Shown: in pieces, positions 46,602 through 56,874 of the stretch
How the letters are laid out: each line of letters starts with the position of its first letter
Numbering within the stretch: position 1 is the stretch's first letter
Assembly: GCF_004785645.1 (NCBI RefSeq)
Contig: NZ_SRPE01000012.1
Span: 1 to 64,000, forward strand
Reading direction: 5' to 3'
Source: Empedobacter tilapiae
GTDB taxonomy: Bacteria > Bacteroidota > Bacteroidia > Flavobacteriales > Weeksellaceae
DNA: 64,000 nucleotides
The notes under the pieces: model-generated
The model's database searches: none
What the model was told of the DNA's origin: nothing
Seen by the model: the letters and a program-made list of their open reading frames with translations, nothing else
Position numbers and translations under genes: made by a program

Positions 46602-47494
46602 TAATAAAGTTGATCAGTTTTTAATCTTAAATAACGCCATGCCGCAAATAATGTACTGAATACGGCAATAACAACTCCAATCCCAATTAAGATAATAATA
46701 AGAGGAGTGAAGCTTGGGTTCCAAAGTACTAAACCAACTTTTGTTGCTAAAATGTACCATAAGAAACCTAATCCTACAGCTGCAATAAATGCTGCCAAGA
46801 AACCTAAAAGCGCAGCTTCTATCAAGAAAGGTTTTACAATGAAACGTCTACGCGCTCCAACTAATTGCATAGTTTTGATACTGAAACGTTTTGCATAAAT
46901 TTTCAGACGAATAGAGTTGTTGATTAATACGACAACGATTACCAAGAAGATAACAGCAAAAATCATAATCCAGAATGTAATTTTATTGATGCTGTGGTAA
47001 ATCGTTACCATCGCTTCTTTGTCACTTTTTACTTCGTCTACAATCGGATTTTTAGCCAATACCTTATTAATAGAATCAATTTGTTCAACAGATTGTATTA
47101 ATGCAGGATTCAATGTAATTTGAACTGATGCAGGGAAAATACTTTCTTCGAAGAAATCGCTACCATCTGTACCCAAATCTTTTTTCGCAATTTTAGCTGC
47201 ATCCTCTTTGCTGATATACTGTGTAGCTTCAACAAAAGGATACTTCACTTTCAACGAATCGATATAAGATTTCTGTAAATCAAGCTCCTTATCTTTTAAT
47301 TTTGGATCTTCGACATCTTTAAAATATGCCTCGATTTTTAACTCTCTTTTTAGATGTTCTGCGTAACTTTGTGCATTAATGACAATTAAGCCGAAAATAC
47401 CTAATAGAAATAAAACAAGCGAAATACTAATCACAACAGTGATGTTTGAAGATCGCAGTCTTTTTTTCTCAAATTTATCGTTCGTTTTTGACAT
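46601..47494 (-). CDS. ftsX: Cell-division ABC transporter permease FtsX
   Basis: 297 residues. It has an N-terminal helix (about 19-40), a periplasmic domain (about 50-165) and three further C-terminal helices, giving the FtsX four-helix layout with IYAKRFSIKTMQLVGARRRF between helices. With FtsE it activates peptidoglycan hydrolases at the septum. FtsE is not encoded here. First gene of the four-gene unit. Confidence 0.93.
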   Translation of the reverse strand: MSKTNDKFEKKRLRSSNITVVISISLVLFLLGIFGLIVINAQSYAEHLKRELKIEAYFKDVEDPKLKDKELDLQKSYIDSLKVKYPFVEATQYISKEDAAKIAKKDLGTDGSDFFEESIFPASVQITLNPALIQSVEQIDSINKVLAKNPIVDEVKSDKEAMVTIYHSINKITFWIMIFAVIFLVIVVVLINNSIRLKIYAKRFSIKTMQLVGARRRFIVKPFLIEAALLGFLAAFIAAVGLGFLWYILATKVGLVLWNPSFTPLIIILIGIGVVIAVFSTLFAAWRYLRLKTDQLY

Positions 47495-47600
47495 TTGGGT
47501 TAATTTTGGGGCTAAGATAAAAAAAACTTATTTCGCAAGAAAGATATTCCGTATATATTCTACGGTAAGTTGGTTAAAGAAAACTTAAAATTTAGAATTT

Positions 47601-48368
47601 TTGAAAGTAAAAGCTAAAAAACATTTAGGTCAGCATTTTTTGAATGACGAAAATATTGCACGAGACATCGCCGAAGGTTTAACTTGGGAAGGCTATGATC
47701 GTGTCTTAGAAATTGGTCCAGGAATGGGCGTGTTGACAAAATATATTTTACAAGCAAAGAAAAATATAGAGGTTGTGGAGATTGATACAGAATCAGTCGA
47801 ATATTTAAAAGAATATTATCAACCATTTTATCCAGGATTCAAAATTCATTCCGAAGATTTCTTAAAAATGGACTTTTCATCAAAGTTTGATGAACAAATT
47901 GCTATTTTAGGAAATTTTCCGTATAATATATCTTCGCAAATTATTTTTAAAGCTTTAGAAGAGCGTTACACCGTTCCCGAAGTTTGTGGAATGTTTCAGA
48001 AAGAAGTTGCAGAACGTATTGCATCAAAAAAAGGAACTAAAGATTATGGTATACTTTCTGTATTAGCTCAGGCTTATTATCATTGCGAGTATTTATTTAC
48101 AGTACCAGAACATGTTTTTACACCGCCACCAAAAGTGAAATCGGGTGTAATTATTATGAAACGCTACCGAACAGAAATTGAAGGAGTCGAACAAAAACGA
48201 TTTTTTCAAGTGGTAAAAGCTGGTTTTGGACAAAGAAGAAAAACACTTCGTAATTCGTTAAAAGCTTTGGGTATTCCTGAAGATTTAAACGATCACGATT
48301 TTTTGAATATGCGCGCAGAACAATTATCTGTCGAAGATTTTATTGAGTTAACGAAAAGAATGAAATAG
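47601..48368 (+). CDS. rsmA: 16S rRNA dimethyladenosine transferase RsmA/KsgA
   Basis: 255 residues. [12 protein letters not shown] opens the protein, the SAM-binding motif is [10 protein letters not shown], and the catalytic motif is NFPYNIS. It methylates two adenines near the 3' end of 16S rRNA. It must start at TTG 47601, because an in-frame stop lies five codons upstream and no ATG precedes the conserved N-terminus. Next is mgtE, 3 bp after the stop. Confidence 0.95.
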   Translation: MKVKAKKHLGQHFLNDENIARDIAEGLTWEGYDRVLEIGPGMGVLTKYILQAKKNIEVVEIDTESVEYLKEYYQPFYPGFKIHSEDFLKMDFSSKFDEQIAILGNFPYNISSQIIFKALEERYTVPEVCGMFQKEVAERIASKKGTKDYGILSVLAQAYYHCEYLFTVPEHVFTPPPKVKSGVIIMKRYRTEIEGVEQKRFFQVVKAGFGQRRKTLRNSLKALGIPEDLNDHDFLNMRAEQLSVEDFIELTKRMK

Positions 48369-48371
48369 ATT

Positions 48372-49727
48372 ATGGAGATAAAAATTACAAAAGATTTTAT
48401 TGAGTTATTAAATGAAAGAATTGATGAACAAAATGCAAAAGAAGTTAAGGAGATGTTGCAAGATTTGCACCCCGCTGATATTGCAGAATTGTTTGATGAA
48501 CTTTCAACCAAAGAACAATCTTTTGTAATTGATTTGCTTGATAATGAGATTTCTGCAGATATTCTTCTTGAGTTAGAAGAGGATGATCGACGGAAGTTTC
48601 TGAAAACACTTACAGCTAAAGAAATCGCTGAAGATGTCATCAACGAGATGGATACTGATGACGCTGTTGATGTAATCAATGAACTTTCTGATGAAAAGAA
48701 AGATGAGGTAATTGCACAATTGGAAGACCAAGAACATGCTCGTGAAATTGTAGATCTTTTACGTTATGATGAAGATACTGCAGGTGGTTTGATGGGAAAA
48801 GAGCTGATTAAGGTAAATAAAGATTGGTCAGTAATTACTGCTGTTAAACAAATGAGAAAACAAGCTGAGGATTTTGAAGAAGTTTTTTCGATTTATGTAG
48901 TAGATGAAGATGATAAATTACTTGGAACTTTAAGTTTGAAGCGTTTATTGACAACTTCTGCTAAGACAAAAGTAGCTGATGTTTACAATGAGAAGATTCA
49001 ATATGTAAAGACCTATACAAAAGATATGGAAGTTGCGAAAGTAATCGAAAAATATGATTTGTATGAAGTTCCAGTTGTGGATGAATTAATGCGTTTGGTA
49101 GGTGTAATTACCGTGGATGATGTGATTGATGTAATTCGTGAAGAAGCCGAGGAAAACTATCAATTAGCAGCCGGAATTACCCAAAATGTAGATTCTGATG
49201 ATAATATCTTGAAATTGACTCGTGCTCGCTTACCTTGGCTTTTATTGGCTTTGGTTGGTAGTTTTGTGGCAGTTAATGTTTCGCAAAGTTTTAGCGATGC
49301 GATGAACTTGTATCCTCAATTGTTCTTTTTTACCCCACTTGTAGCTGCTATGGCAGGAAATGTAGGTGTGCAATCTTCTGCAATCATTGTACAAGGTTTG
49401 GCAAATAGTAATATCTCAGGTTCTATTTGGAAACGATTAGGAAAAGAAATGTTATTAGCATTGCTTAATAGTGCATTATTAGCAATGGTTTTACTATTAG
49501 CAACACATTTTCTGATGAGTACGAGTTATGAAATTTCTTCAACTATTGTATTAGCTTTAGTAATAGTTATGATTTTAGCAAGTTTGATAGGGACATTTAT
49601 TCCAATCATGCTGCATAAATATGGTGTTGATCCCGCAATTGCAACAGGTCCATTTATCACAACAAGTAATGATATCTTTGGGTTATTGATTTATTTTTCA
49701 ATTGCTAAAATTATTTTAGGATTTTAA
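48372..49727 (+). CDS. mgtE: Magnesium transporter MgtE
   Basis: 451 residues. An N-terminal MgtE domain of acidic helical repeats (about 10-130) leads to two CBS domains (about 135-260). These are followed by five membrane helices (about 280-450) with the pore signature MAGNVGVQSSAIIVQGL. The cytoplasmic domain senses Mg and gates the channel. It is adjacent to rsmA, a pairing common in Bacteroidota. Confidence 0.95.
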   Translation: MEIKITKDFIELLNERIDEQNAKEVKEMLQDLHPADIAELFDELSTKEQSFVIDLLDNEISADILLELEEDDRRKFLKTLTAKEIAEDVINEMDTDDAVDVINELSDEKKDEVIAQLEDQEHAREIVDLLRYDEDTAGGLMGKELIKVNKDWSVITAVKQMRKQAEDFEEVFSIYVVDEDDKLLGTLSLKRLLTTSAKTKVADVYNEKIQYVKTYTKDMEVAKVIEKYDLYEVPVVDELMRLVGVITVDDVIDVIREEAEENYQLAAGITQNVDSDDNILKLTRARLPWLLLALVGSFVAVNVSQSFSDAMNLYPQLFFFTPLVAAMAGNVGVQSSAIIVQGLANSNISGSIWKRLGKEMLLALLNSALLAMVLLLATHFLMSTSYEISSTIVLALVIVMILASLIGTFIPIMLHKYGVDPAIATGPFITTSNDIFGLLIYFSIAKIILGF

Positions 49728-49741
49728 AAAAAAATATAAAA

Positions 49742-50191
49742 ATGAACACGTTAAAGATAATAGGAATAGCGACTCAAACGTCTAACAATAATAGTCAAGC
49801 GATTGAAGATTTAGGAAAATTGTGGAGTCAATTTTTTGATGAGAATGTAATCGGTAAAATTCCAAATACAATAAGTTCAAATATTTATTCTGTTTATACA
49901 GATTATGAAAGTGATTTTAAAGGAAAATATACGACTATCATTGGTTTAGAAGTTTCTTCATTAGATGAAATTCCAGAAGGTATGGTTGGTCGAGAATTCG
50001 AGCCACAAATATTCAAAAAATATATTGCCACAGGAGAATTGCACGAAGCAGTTGGGAAAACTTGGACAGAAATTTGGAATGATGATGCAAATCTAAATCG
50101 TACGTATAAATATGATTACGAATTGTACACTGAAAAAGCTCAAAATCCTGCTGATGCCGAAATTGAGATTTATATTGGAGTGAAGCAATAG
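49742..50191 (+). CDS. GyrI-like effector-binding-domain protein
   Basis: 149 residues, one domain with the GyrI/AraC effector-binding layout: LWSQFFDENV, IYSVYTDYESDFKGKYTTIIGLEV, then EIWNDDANLNRTYKYDYELY and AEIEIYIGVKQ. Free-standing domains of this type bind hydrophobic or cationic small molecules, and some hydrolyse electrophilic drugs. There is no DNA-binding domain. It lies 14 bp after mgtE and could be co-transcribed. Confidence 0.8.
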   Translation: MNTLKIIGIATQTSNNNSQAIEDLGKLWSQFFDENVIGKIPNTISSNIYSVYTDYESDFKGKYTTIIGLEVSSLDEIPEGMVGREFEPQIFKKYIATGELHEAVGKTWTEIWNDDANLNRTYKYDYELYTEKAQNPADAEIEIYIGVKQ

Positions 50192-50225
50192 TATAATTTA
50201 CTTGTTGATTCTAACTTAAAAAGAG

Positions 50226-50633
50226 ATGAAAGAACCAAATCTGAGATTTGTAACTAATAAAGCAATAGAGGAATTAACAAAAGGTTTAAATCTTATATAT
50301 GATTTAGATGATTATCAGGATTGGGAATATATTGTAGGTAAGCCAGCAGATGTAGAAAAGTATATCAATTATTACAATTCTGAAATTAATGATGATTGTA
50401 AATTTGCATTGATGGAAATTATAATTCAAACGATTGAAGATCAGGAAAAGAAAAGTGATTTTTTGAAATATTTAGAAATTACACAAAAAATACTTTCCAT
50501 AAATTTCAAAATACATGAATATTCGATATTTTATTGGTGTTGTTTTGATAATGAAAATTTAGAAGATTGTTGGAAAGTAACTCCATATTTGAGAACTTTA
50601 TGGGAAAAAAATAGTATTAATAATATGAGCTGA
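50226..50633 (+). CDS. Hypothetical acidic protein, 135 aa
   Basis: A soluble, helical, acidic protein with DLDDYQDWEYIVGKPADVEKYINYYNSE and FYWCCFDNENLEDCW. The size, acidity and small-gene setting are reminiscent of immunity proteins, but I do not recognise the family and no toxin is adjacent. The 5' arm of the terminator stem begins inside the last codons. Confidence 0.6.
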   Translation: MKEPNLRFVTNKAIEELTKGLNLIYDLDDYQDWEYIVGKPADVEKYINYYNSEINDDCKFALMEIIIQTIEDQEKKSDFLKYLEITQKILSINFKIHEYSIFYWCCFDNENLEDCWKVTPYLRTLWEKNSINNMS

Positions 50634-50659
50634 AAGTTTTACTTTCAGCTCATTTTTTA
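50625..50659 (+). terminator. Terminator overlapping the end of the 135-aa gene
   Basis: Stem ATGAGCTGAAAGT (50625-50637) / ACTTTCAGCTCAT (50641-50653) with T-run. The first arm includes the stop codon at 50631-50633. Confidence 0.88.
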
Positions 50660-50958
50660 TTTTGGATATTTTGTAGAATTTCTATGTGTATTAAAAACTG
50701 CTTTAATAAGAATTATTTTTGTTGCTCATCTAAGGTGAAGAAAATAATATATGGAAACTTCTTTATTGGTTTGCCTCTAAACTTTTTGTAATAAACATTG
50801 TAAAAAGGATTTTGTCTAATCATTTCTACGTTTATTTCATAATCTTTCAAAAAGCTTTGCGCGACTTTTAGTGTTGCATTTTCCTTGTAATAAGTTATTG
50901 CTTCTCTAATATTTGCTTTTGCAATAGAAGAAATACTAACTTTATAATCCGTATTCAT
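50657..50958 (-). pseudogene. RelE/ParE-family toxin, frameshifted near the C-terminus
   Basis: The frame from 50958 gives 81 residues with a ParE/RelE pattern (IREAITYYKENATLKVAQSFLKDY, then NPFYNVYYKKFRGKPIKKFPY). It stops at 50713, just after DEQQK. Inserting one A in the A5 run near 50719-50723 restores IILIKAVFNTHRNSTKYPK, ending at 50657-50659, which is the expected last strand (typically AVFxTxxNPxKYP). So the gene carries a one-base deletion and has lost its C-terminal strand. It could be a true inactivation, a slippage-prone tract or a sequence error. The antitoxin gene overlaps it upstream by 17 bp. Confidence 0.8.
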
Positions 50959-51178
50959 TTTTAACTTCTGCTAAAAAATCCGCATTATTTTGGTATTGGC
51001 TTAAAGGTAAATTTTCTTGATTATCCAAAATTTCTTTTTGTTCTTCTATTAACTGAAATTCAGTTTCTTGATTATGTTTATAAGTCAAAAAATCAATATA
51101 ATGTTCAACAACTTCCAAAAGTGATTCAGGAAGTTGTTTCAATTTAGAATTCACTTGTTCAATAGTCGTTGCATTCAT
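50942..51178 (-). CDS. Antitoxin of the RelE/ParE pair
   Basis: 78 residues, acidic, with an N-terminal helical region (VNSKLKQLPESLLEVVEHYIDFLTY) like DUF2281-type antitoxins and a disordered C-terminus. That part normally wraps the toxin. It overlaps the toxin gene by 17 bp in antitoxin-first order. The frame is intact although the toxin is broken. Confidence 0.75.
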   Translation of the reverse strand: MNATTIEQVNSKLKQLPESLLEVVEHYIDFLTYKHNQETEFQLIEEQKEILDNQENLPLSQYQNNADFLAEVKNEYGL

Positions 51179-51268
51179 GATTATTAATTTTCAAAACAGT
51201 TGTCGTTCTAATAAAGTCACAAAAAGTATACCTTATTATATAATCAAGATTTTGTGTGATATTTCTAA

Positions 51269-52420
51269 TTATTTTTTCAATAAAATCTTAAACTCAGTTC
51301 CGATTTCTTTGGATGATTTGGCAACAAATATTTTTCCTTTGTGATAATCTTCAATAATTCGTTTTGCTAATGATAACCCCAATCCCCAACCACGTTTTTT
51401 GGTTGTAAAGCCAGGTTGAAAAATCTTTTTCTGTAATTTGGTCGGAATTCCAGAACCTGTATCAGCAATAGAAATTTCGACAAATTTACCTTTCGTTTTT
51501 ATATCGATATCCAAAACGCCTTTATTTTGCATTGCATCAGCTGCATTTTTCATCAAATTTTCGATTACCCAACTGTATAAAGAAGTGTTAAGATTGATAT
51601 TAAATTCTTCGACATCGGTAGCAAAATTTACTTCAATTCCTTTTGAAATGCGTTGCGAAATATAATCCACTGTTTGTTTGGAAGTTGAAATGATATCGGT
51701 TTGTTTGAGCTCAGAAGTAGAACCAATTTTCGAGAAACGTTCGGCTATATGTTTTAATCGATCTACATCTTTTTCAATTTCTATGACCGAAGTTTGATCG
51801 ATTTCTTCCAATTTCAATAATTCGACCCAACCCATTAAAGAAGAAAGTGGTGTTCCAATTTGATGAGCAGTTTCTTTCGCCATCCCAGCCCATAAATAAC
51901 TTTTTTCGGTGTCACGAATCGTTTTGAAATACCAATATGAAAATCCAAAAAACAGTAAAATCAGTAAAATAATGATGAGCGGATAATATTGTAATTGATT
52001 GAGAAGTTTTGAATTTTTGAAATAAACATAATTTTTAGTTCCGATTAACTCAACATCAATTGTTTGTTCGGATGATTTCATTTTGTTGACATATTTTTTT
52101 AATTGAACCGAATCTTTTACGATTGATTCATCAATGTTTTTAGTGTCTACAATAATGCCTTTTTCATCTACAAGTGCAACAGGAATAGATTTGTTATCTT
52201 CAATTAATTTGAACAAAAAATCTTGTGTTTTAGAATCTAAAAATTCAGATGAGCTAACCAATTCTAATGATCGTGCATAATTCTCTACACGTTTGTGTTC
52301 TTCACGTTTTAGTTCTTGTACAATTTTGTTGCTCGACCATATTGTAATGGCGAAAATCACAAATATTATGAAGAAGCCAATCCAACGTTTACTTATTTTT
52401 TTTGTTAGAAAATTTCTCAT
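51269..52420 (-). CDS. Sensor histidine kinase without an adjacent response regulator
   Basis: 383 residues. It has two membrane helices (about 13-30 and 143-163) with a ~110-residue extracytoplasmic domain, and the phosphoacceptor His is in KETAHQIGTPLSSL. The ATPase motifs are WVIENLMKNAADAM (N box), IADTGSGIP (G1) and GWGLGLSLAKRI (G2). HQIGTP is the Bacteroidota variant of the H box. No HAMP domain is evident and no response regulator gene lies nearby, so the partner is encoded elsewhere. The signal is unknown. Confidence 0.9.
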   Translation of the reverse strand: MRNFLTKKISKRWIGFFIIFVIFAITIWSSNKIVQELKREEHKRVENYARSLELVSSSEFLDSKTQDFLFKLIEDNKSIPVALVDEKGIIVDTKNIDESIVKDSVQLKKYVNKMKSSEQTIDVELIGTKNYVYFKNSKLLNQLQYYPLIIILLILLFFGFSYWYFKTIRDTEKSYLWAGMAKETAHQIGTPLSSLMGWVELLKLEEIDQTSVIEIEKDVDRLKHIAERFSKIGSTSELKQTDIISTSKQTVDYISQRISKGIEVNFATDVEEFNINLNTSLYSWVIENLMKNAADAMQNKGVLDIDIKTKGKFVEISIADTGSGIPTKLQKKIFQPGFTTKKRGWGLGLSLAKRIIEDYHKGKIFVAKSSKEIGTEFKILLKK

Positions 52421-52541
52421 CTAAATGTAAAATCTTTCTTAAATTTATATCAAATGTAATGATTATTTGATTATAATATATTTTTATGGCGAGATAAGAT
52501 AAATATGATGAAAGTAATTTTTTTTAAAGCCTTAAATAGTT

Positions 52542-52549
52542 TATTTTTG
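52542..52549 (+). promoter_or_regulatory. Possible -7 box TATTTTTG of sucA
   Basis: It matches TAnnTTTG, 28 bp before the sucA ATG. No TTG lies at the usual -33 distance. Confidence 0.4.
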
Positions 52550-52577
52550 TAGCTAAATCTCATAGAGAGTAAAATTT

Positions 52578-55361
52578 ATGGATCGTTTTTCGTTTTTAAA
52601 TGCCGCTCATTTAGAGTTTATAGGCGACTTATATGATCAATACGTCCAATATCCGGATAGTATTGAACCAAGTTGGAAAGCTTTTTTCCAAGGGTATGAC
52701 TTTGCAAATGCAACATATGATGGAGAGCCATTATTTGCACCGCAAGCAACATCTAATAGAGGTAGTCAAACACCACAAGCAGTTGTAAATCCTGCTGTTT
52801 CTAATCAAGTTCCAGACAATGTACAAAAAGAGTTTAAAGTAATCAATTTGATTGATGCTTACCGTACACGTGGACATTTGTTTACGAAGACTAACCCTGT
52901 TAGAGCACGTAGAATTTTTGAACCTTCATTAGACATCAAAAACTTTGGTTTGACTGATGCTGATTTAGGTTTGACATTTAATGCTGGTGAAATTTTAGGT
53001 ATTGGTGGACCAATCACTTTACGTGAAATCATTGGACACTTAGAAAACATGTACTGCGAATCTATAGGAATCGAGTATATGTATGTAAGAGAACCTCAAA
53101 GAATTAATTGGATCCAGAATTGGTTAAACCAAAATTTGAATCAACCAAAATTATCTAAGGAGGAGAAAGAGCGTGTATTAGAAAAATTGAATGAAGCAAC
53201 TGCTTTTGAAAACTTTATGCACACGAAATATGTTGGACAAAAACGTTTCTCAGTAGAAGGAAATGAATCTTTGATTCCTGCTTTGGATACATTGATTAAT
53301 CGTTCTGCAGATCACGGCGTACAAGAGGTTATCGTAGGGATGGCTCACCGTGGACGTTTGAATGTTTTGGCTAACATTTTTGGAAAATCATATTCTCAAA
53401 TCTTTTCTGAATTCGAAGGAAAAGCTTTTGATACAGATTTAATGGCTGGTGATGTTAAATATCACATGGGATCATCTAATCAAATTAAAGCATTGAATGG
53501 AAAAGAAATTTTAATCAATTTAGCACCAAATCCATCTCACTTAGAAACTGTAGATGCAGTTGTAGAAGGAATTACACGTGCAAAAGCTGAGGAAGATTAC
53601 AAAGATGATTATTCTAAAATTATTCCAATCTTAATTCATGGTGATGCTGCTGTAGCTGGACAAGGAATCGTTTACGAGGTTGTTCAAATGGCAGGATTAG
53701 ACGGATACAAAACAGGTGGTACAGTACACGTTGTGGTAAATAACCAAATCGGATTTACAACAAACTATTTAGATGCACGTACATCTACATATTGTACAGA
53801 TGTTGCAAAAGTAACATTGTCTCCTGTAATGCATGTAAATTCTGATGATGTAGAGGCTGTAGTTCACGCTTTCCGTTTCGCAGCAGATTATCGTGCAGAA
53901 TTCGGTTCTGATGTATTCATCGATTTATTAGGATACCGTAAATATGGACATAACGAAGGTGATGAACCAAAATTCACTCAACCTAAATTATATAATTTAA
54001 TCTCTAAACACCCAAATCCTCGTGAAATTTACAAGGATAAATTATTAAAAGAAGGTGTAATTGGAGAAGAAATCGTTAAACAAAAAGAAGCTGAATTTAA
54101 AGCTTTATTAGAAACGAATTTCGAAGCTTCTAAAGAAATTGAACGTAATCACATTTTCCCTTTTATGCCAGAAGAATGGGAAGGATTTGAAATTGCTGAT
54201 GATATAAAAGTTTTTGAGCAAGCAAATACTGCTTACGACGAAGCAAAATTGAAAGAAATTGCAAAAGCTGTTTCTACAGTTCCAGAAGGTAAAAAAATAA
54301 TCAAAAAAGTTTCTCGTTTAATTGAAGGACGTGGAAAAATGATTGAGGAAGATAAAATCGACTGGGGATTAGGAGAAGCTTTAGCTTTCGGTTCTATCTT
54401 AACAGATGGGCGTAACGTGCGTGTTTCTGGGGAAGATGTAGAACGCGGAACGTTCTCTCACCGTCATGCAGTTGTAAAAACTGAAGACACAGAAGAAGAA
54501 ATTATCTTATTAAACCATATTAATGAAGAGCAAGGTCAATTAAGAATCTACAACTCATTATTATCTGAATATGCAGTTTTAGGTTTCGATTATGGATATG
54601 CAATGGCAAATCCTAAAGCGTTAACTATTTGGGAAGCTCAATTTGGAGATTTCGTGAATGGAGCGCAAATCGTAATCGATCAATATATTTCTGCAGCAGA
54701 AGATAAATGGAAGTTGCAAAACGGTTTAGTAATGTTATTGCCTCATGGATACGAAGGGCAAGGAGCTGAGCACTCTTCAGCACGTTTAGAGCGTTTCTTA
54801 CAAATGTGTGCTGGTAACAATATGTTTGTTGCTAATATCACAACTCCAGCTAACTTCTTCCACGCATTAAGAAGACAGGTTGTAACAGATTACCGTAAAC
54901 CATTGGTTGTAATGTCACCAAAATCATTATTACGTCATCCATCAGCAGTATCATCATTAGCAGATTTTACAAATGGAGGTTTCCAAGAAATCATCGAAGA
55001 TGTTACAGTAGATGTGAAAAAAGTGAAAAAAGTAGTTTTCTGTTCAGGAAAAATCTACTACGATCTAGATAAAAAACGCCAAGAATTAGGAGATAAAGAA
55101 ACTGCAATTATTCGTTTAGAGCAATTATATCCTTTAAATGAAGAAAAAGTAGATGCTATCATCTCTAAATTTGGTAATGCTAAATTGATTTGGGCACAAG
55201 AAGAACCAGAAAATATGGGTTCATGGATGTATATCTTACGTAAGTTAAGAAAATATCCATTCGACGTAGTTTCTCCAGCAGAAAGTGCTGCAACAGCGCC
55301 AGGTTCAAGTAAACGTTGGGCTGCAATTTACGAAGATGTAATTAATAAAGTATTCAATTAA
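52578..55361 (+). CDS. sucA: 2-oxoglutarate dehydrogenase E1 component
   Basis: 927 residues. This thiamine-diphosphate enzyme decarboxylates 2-oxoglutarate. The start carries the E1o-specific DRFSFLNAAHLEFIGDLYDQ. Thiamine-site motifs include GMAHRGRLNVL, HGDAAVAGQGIVYEV and the Mg/ThDP region around GYRKYGHNEGDEP. The C-terminal half has QEEPENMGSW. It passes the succinyl group to the E2 lipoyl domain encoded 18 bp downstream. Confidence 0.97.
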   Translation: MDRFSFLNAAHLEFIGDLYDQYVQYPDSIEPSWKAFFQGYDFANATYDGEPLFAPQATSNRGSQTPQAVVNPAVSNQVPDNVQKEFKVINLIDAYRTRGHLFTKTNPVRARRIFEPSLDIKNFGLTDADLGLTFNAGEILGIGGPITLREIIGHLENMYCESIGIEYMYVREPQRINWIQNWLNQNLNQPKLSKEEKERVLEKLNEATAFENFMHTKYVGQKRFSVEGNESLIPALDTLINRSADHGVQEVIVGMAHRGRLNVLANIFGKSYSQIFSEFEGKAFDTDLMAGDVKYHMGSSNQIKALNGKEILINLAPNPSHLETVDAVVEGITRAKAEEDYKDDYSKIIPILIHGDAAVAGQGIVYEVVQMAGLDGYKTGGTVHVVVNNQIGFTTNYLDARTSTYCTDVAKVTLSPVMHVNSDDVEAVVHAFRFAADYRAEFGSDVFIDLLGYRKYGHNEGDEPKFTQPKLYNLISKHPNPREIYKDKLLKEGVIGEEIVKQKEAEFKALLETNFEASKEIERNHIFPFMPEEWEGFEIADDIKVFEQANTAYDEAKLKEIAKAVSTVPEGKKIIKKVSRLIEGRGKMIEEDKIDWGLGEALAFGSILTDGRNVRVSGEDVERGTFSHRHAVVKTEDTEEEIILLNHINEEQGQLRIYNSLLSEYAVLGFDYGYAMANPKALTIWEAQFGDFVNGAQIVIDQYISAAEDKWKLQNGLVMLLPHGYEGQGAEHSSARLERFLQMCAGNNMFVANITTPANFFHALRRQVVTDYRKPLVVMSPKSLLRHPSAVSSLADFTNGGFQEIIEDVTVDVKKVKKVVFCSGKIYYDLDKKRQELGDKETAIIRLEQLYPLNEEKVDAIISKFGNAKLIWAQEEPENMGSWMYILRKLRKYPFDVVSPAESAATAPGSSKRWAAIYEDVINKVFN

Positions 55362-55379
55362 AAAATAAAGCTAATAGAT

Positions 55380-56612
55380 ATGTTAGAAATGAAAGTCCCA
55401 TCACCAGGGGAATCAATCACAGAAGTAGAGATCGCTACGTGGTTAGTAAAAGACGGTGATTACGTAGAAAAAGACCAAGCAATTGCAGAGGTAGACTCAG
55501 ATAAAGCAACATTAGAATTACCAGCAGAAGAAAGTGGAATTATCACTTTGAAAGCGGAAGAAGGTGATGTTGTAGAAGTAGGACAGGTTGTTTGTCTTAT
55601 TGATACATCAGCTGCTAAACCAGAAGGAGGAAGTGCTCCAGCAGCAGAAGCACCAAAAGCTGAGGTTAAAGAAGAAGTAAAAGCTGCTCCAGCTCCAGTT
55701 GCTACACCAGCACCTGCTGCTCCAGCTGCAACTTACGCTACGGGAACTCCATCTCCAGCGGCTAAAAAAGTTTTAGATGAAAAAGGTATCGACGCTTCTC
55801 AAGTAAAAGGTTCAGGACGTGACGGACGTATCACTCAAGATGATGCAGCTCGTTTTACACCAGCAATGGGAACTTCTACTCAAGGAACTCGTGCTCAATC
55901 AGAGAAAAAATTATCATCATTACGTCGTAAAATTGCACAACGTTTAGTTTCTGTTAAAAATGAAACTGCAATGTTAACTACATTCAACGAAGTTGATATG
56001 TCTGCAATTTTTGCTTTACGTAACCAATATAAAGACGAATTCAAAGCTAAACACGGTGTTGGTTTAGGATTCATGTCTTTCTTTACAAAGGCAGTTACAC
56101 GCGCATTAGAGTTATACCCAGACGTAAACTCTATGATTGACGGTGACTACCAAGTAAAATTTGACTTTGCTGACATTTCTGTTGCAGTATCAGGACCAAA
56201 AGGTTTGATGGTACCAGTTGTTCGTAATGCAGAAAACTTAACTTTCCGTGGTGTTGAGCAATCTATCAAAGATTTAGCAATAAAAGTACGTGACGGAAAA
56301 ATTTCTGTTGATGAAATGACAGGAGGTACATTTACAATTACTAATGGTGGTGTATTTGGATCTATGATGTCTACACCAATTATTAACCCACCTCAATCAG
56401 GTATCTTAGGAATGCACAATATTGTTGAGCGCCCAGTTGTTAAAAACGGACAAATTGTTATTGCTCCAATGATGTATGTTGCTTTATCTTATGACCACCG
56501 TATCATCGACGGACGTGAATCTGTAGGATTCTTAGTTGCAGTTAAAGAAGCGGTAGAAGATCCATTAAATGTATTAATGGGAGGTGATGCTAAAAGAGCT
56601 TTAGAATTGTAA
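55380..56612 (+). CDS. sucB: 2-oxoglutarate dehydrogenase E2 component (dihydrolipoyl succinyltransferase)
   Basis: 410 residues. One lipoyl domain (1-75) has the modified Lys in [10 protein letters not shown] (K42). An Ala/Pro-rich linker precedes the E3-binding domain (about 122-158). The catalytic domain follows, with the His/Asp motif [11 protein letters not shown] near the end. It transfers succinyl to CoA. E3 is encoded elsewhere. It forms an operon with sucA and ends at a terminator. Confidence 0.97.
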   Translation: MLEMKVPSPGESITEVEIATWLVKDGDYVEKDQAIAEVDSDKATLELPAEESGIITLKAEEGDVVEVGQVVCLIDTSAAKPEGGSAPAAEAPKAEVKEEVKAAPAPVATPAPAAPAATYATGTPSPAAKKVLDEKGIDASQVKGSGRDGRITQDDAARFTPAMGTSTQGTRAQSEKKLSSLRRKIAQRLVSVKNETAMLTTFNEVDMSAIFALRNQYKDEFKAKHGVGLGFMSFFTKAVTRALELYPDVNSMIDGDYQVKFDFADISVAVSGPKGLMVPVVRNAENLTFRGVEQSIKDLAIKVRDGKISVDEMTGGTFTITNGGVFGSMMSTPIINPPQSGILGMHNIVERPVVKNGQIVIAPMMYVALSYDHRIIDGRESVGFLVAVKEAVEDPLNVLMGGDAKRALEL

Positions 56613-56644
56613 TACAAGAAAACATTCTAACAATCCATAAATTG

Positions 56645-56672
56645 AAAGCCATTCGAAAGAATGGCTTTTTTT
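56645..56672 (+). terminator. Terminator of sucAB (copy 1 of a duplicated hairpin)
   Basis: AAAGCCATTC-GAAA-GAATGGCTTT plus T-run. The same stem and loop recur at 58173-58200. Confidence 0.92.
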
Positions 56673-56874
56673 GTTTTTTTTATATTGTAGTTTTTTATTA
56701 ATTGATTTAAAGAAATTCTGTTTATTTATTATATAATTTTTGTTGTTTATTCTTCTCGAAAATAGTGACTTATGTTTTTATTTTTGAGTAAGTTAAAATG
56801 CTAATTAATTACTTATTAATACTTATTGAAATAAAAATTAATTTTAAAGGTAATGAATTAACACTATTAAAATT

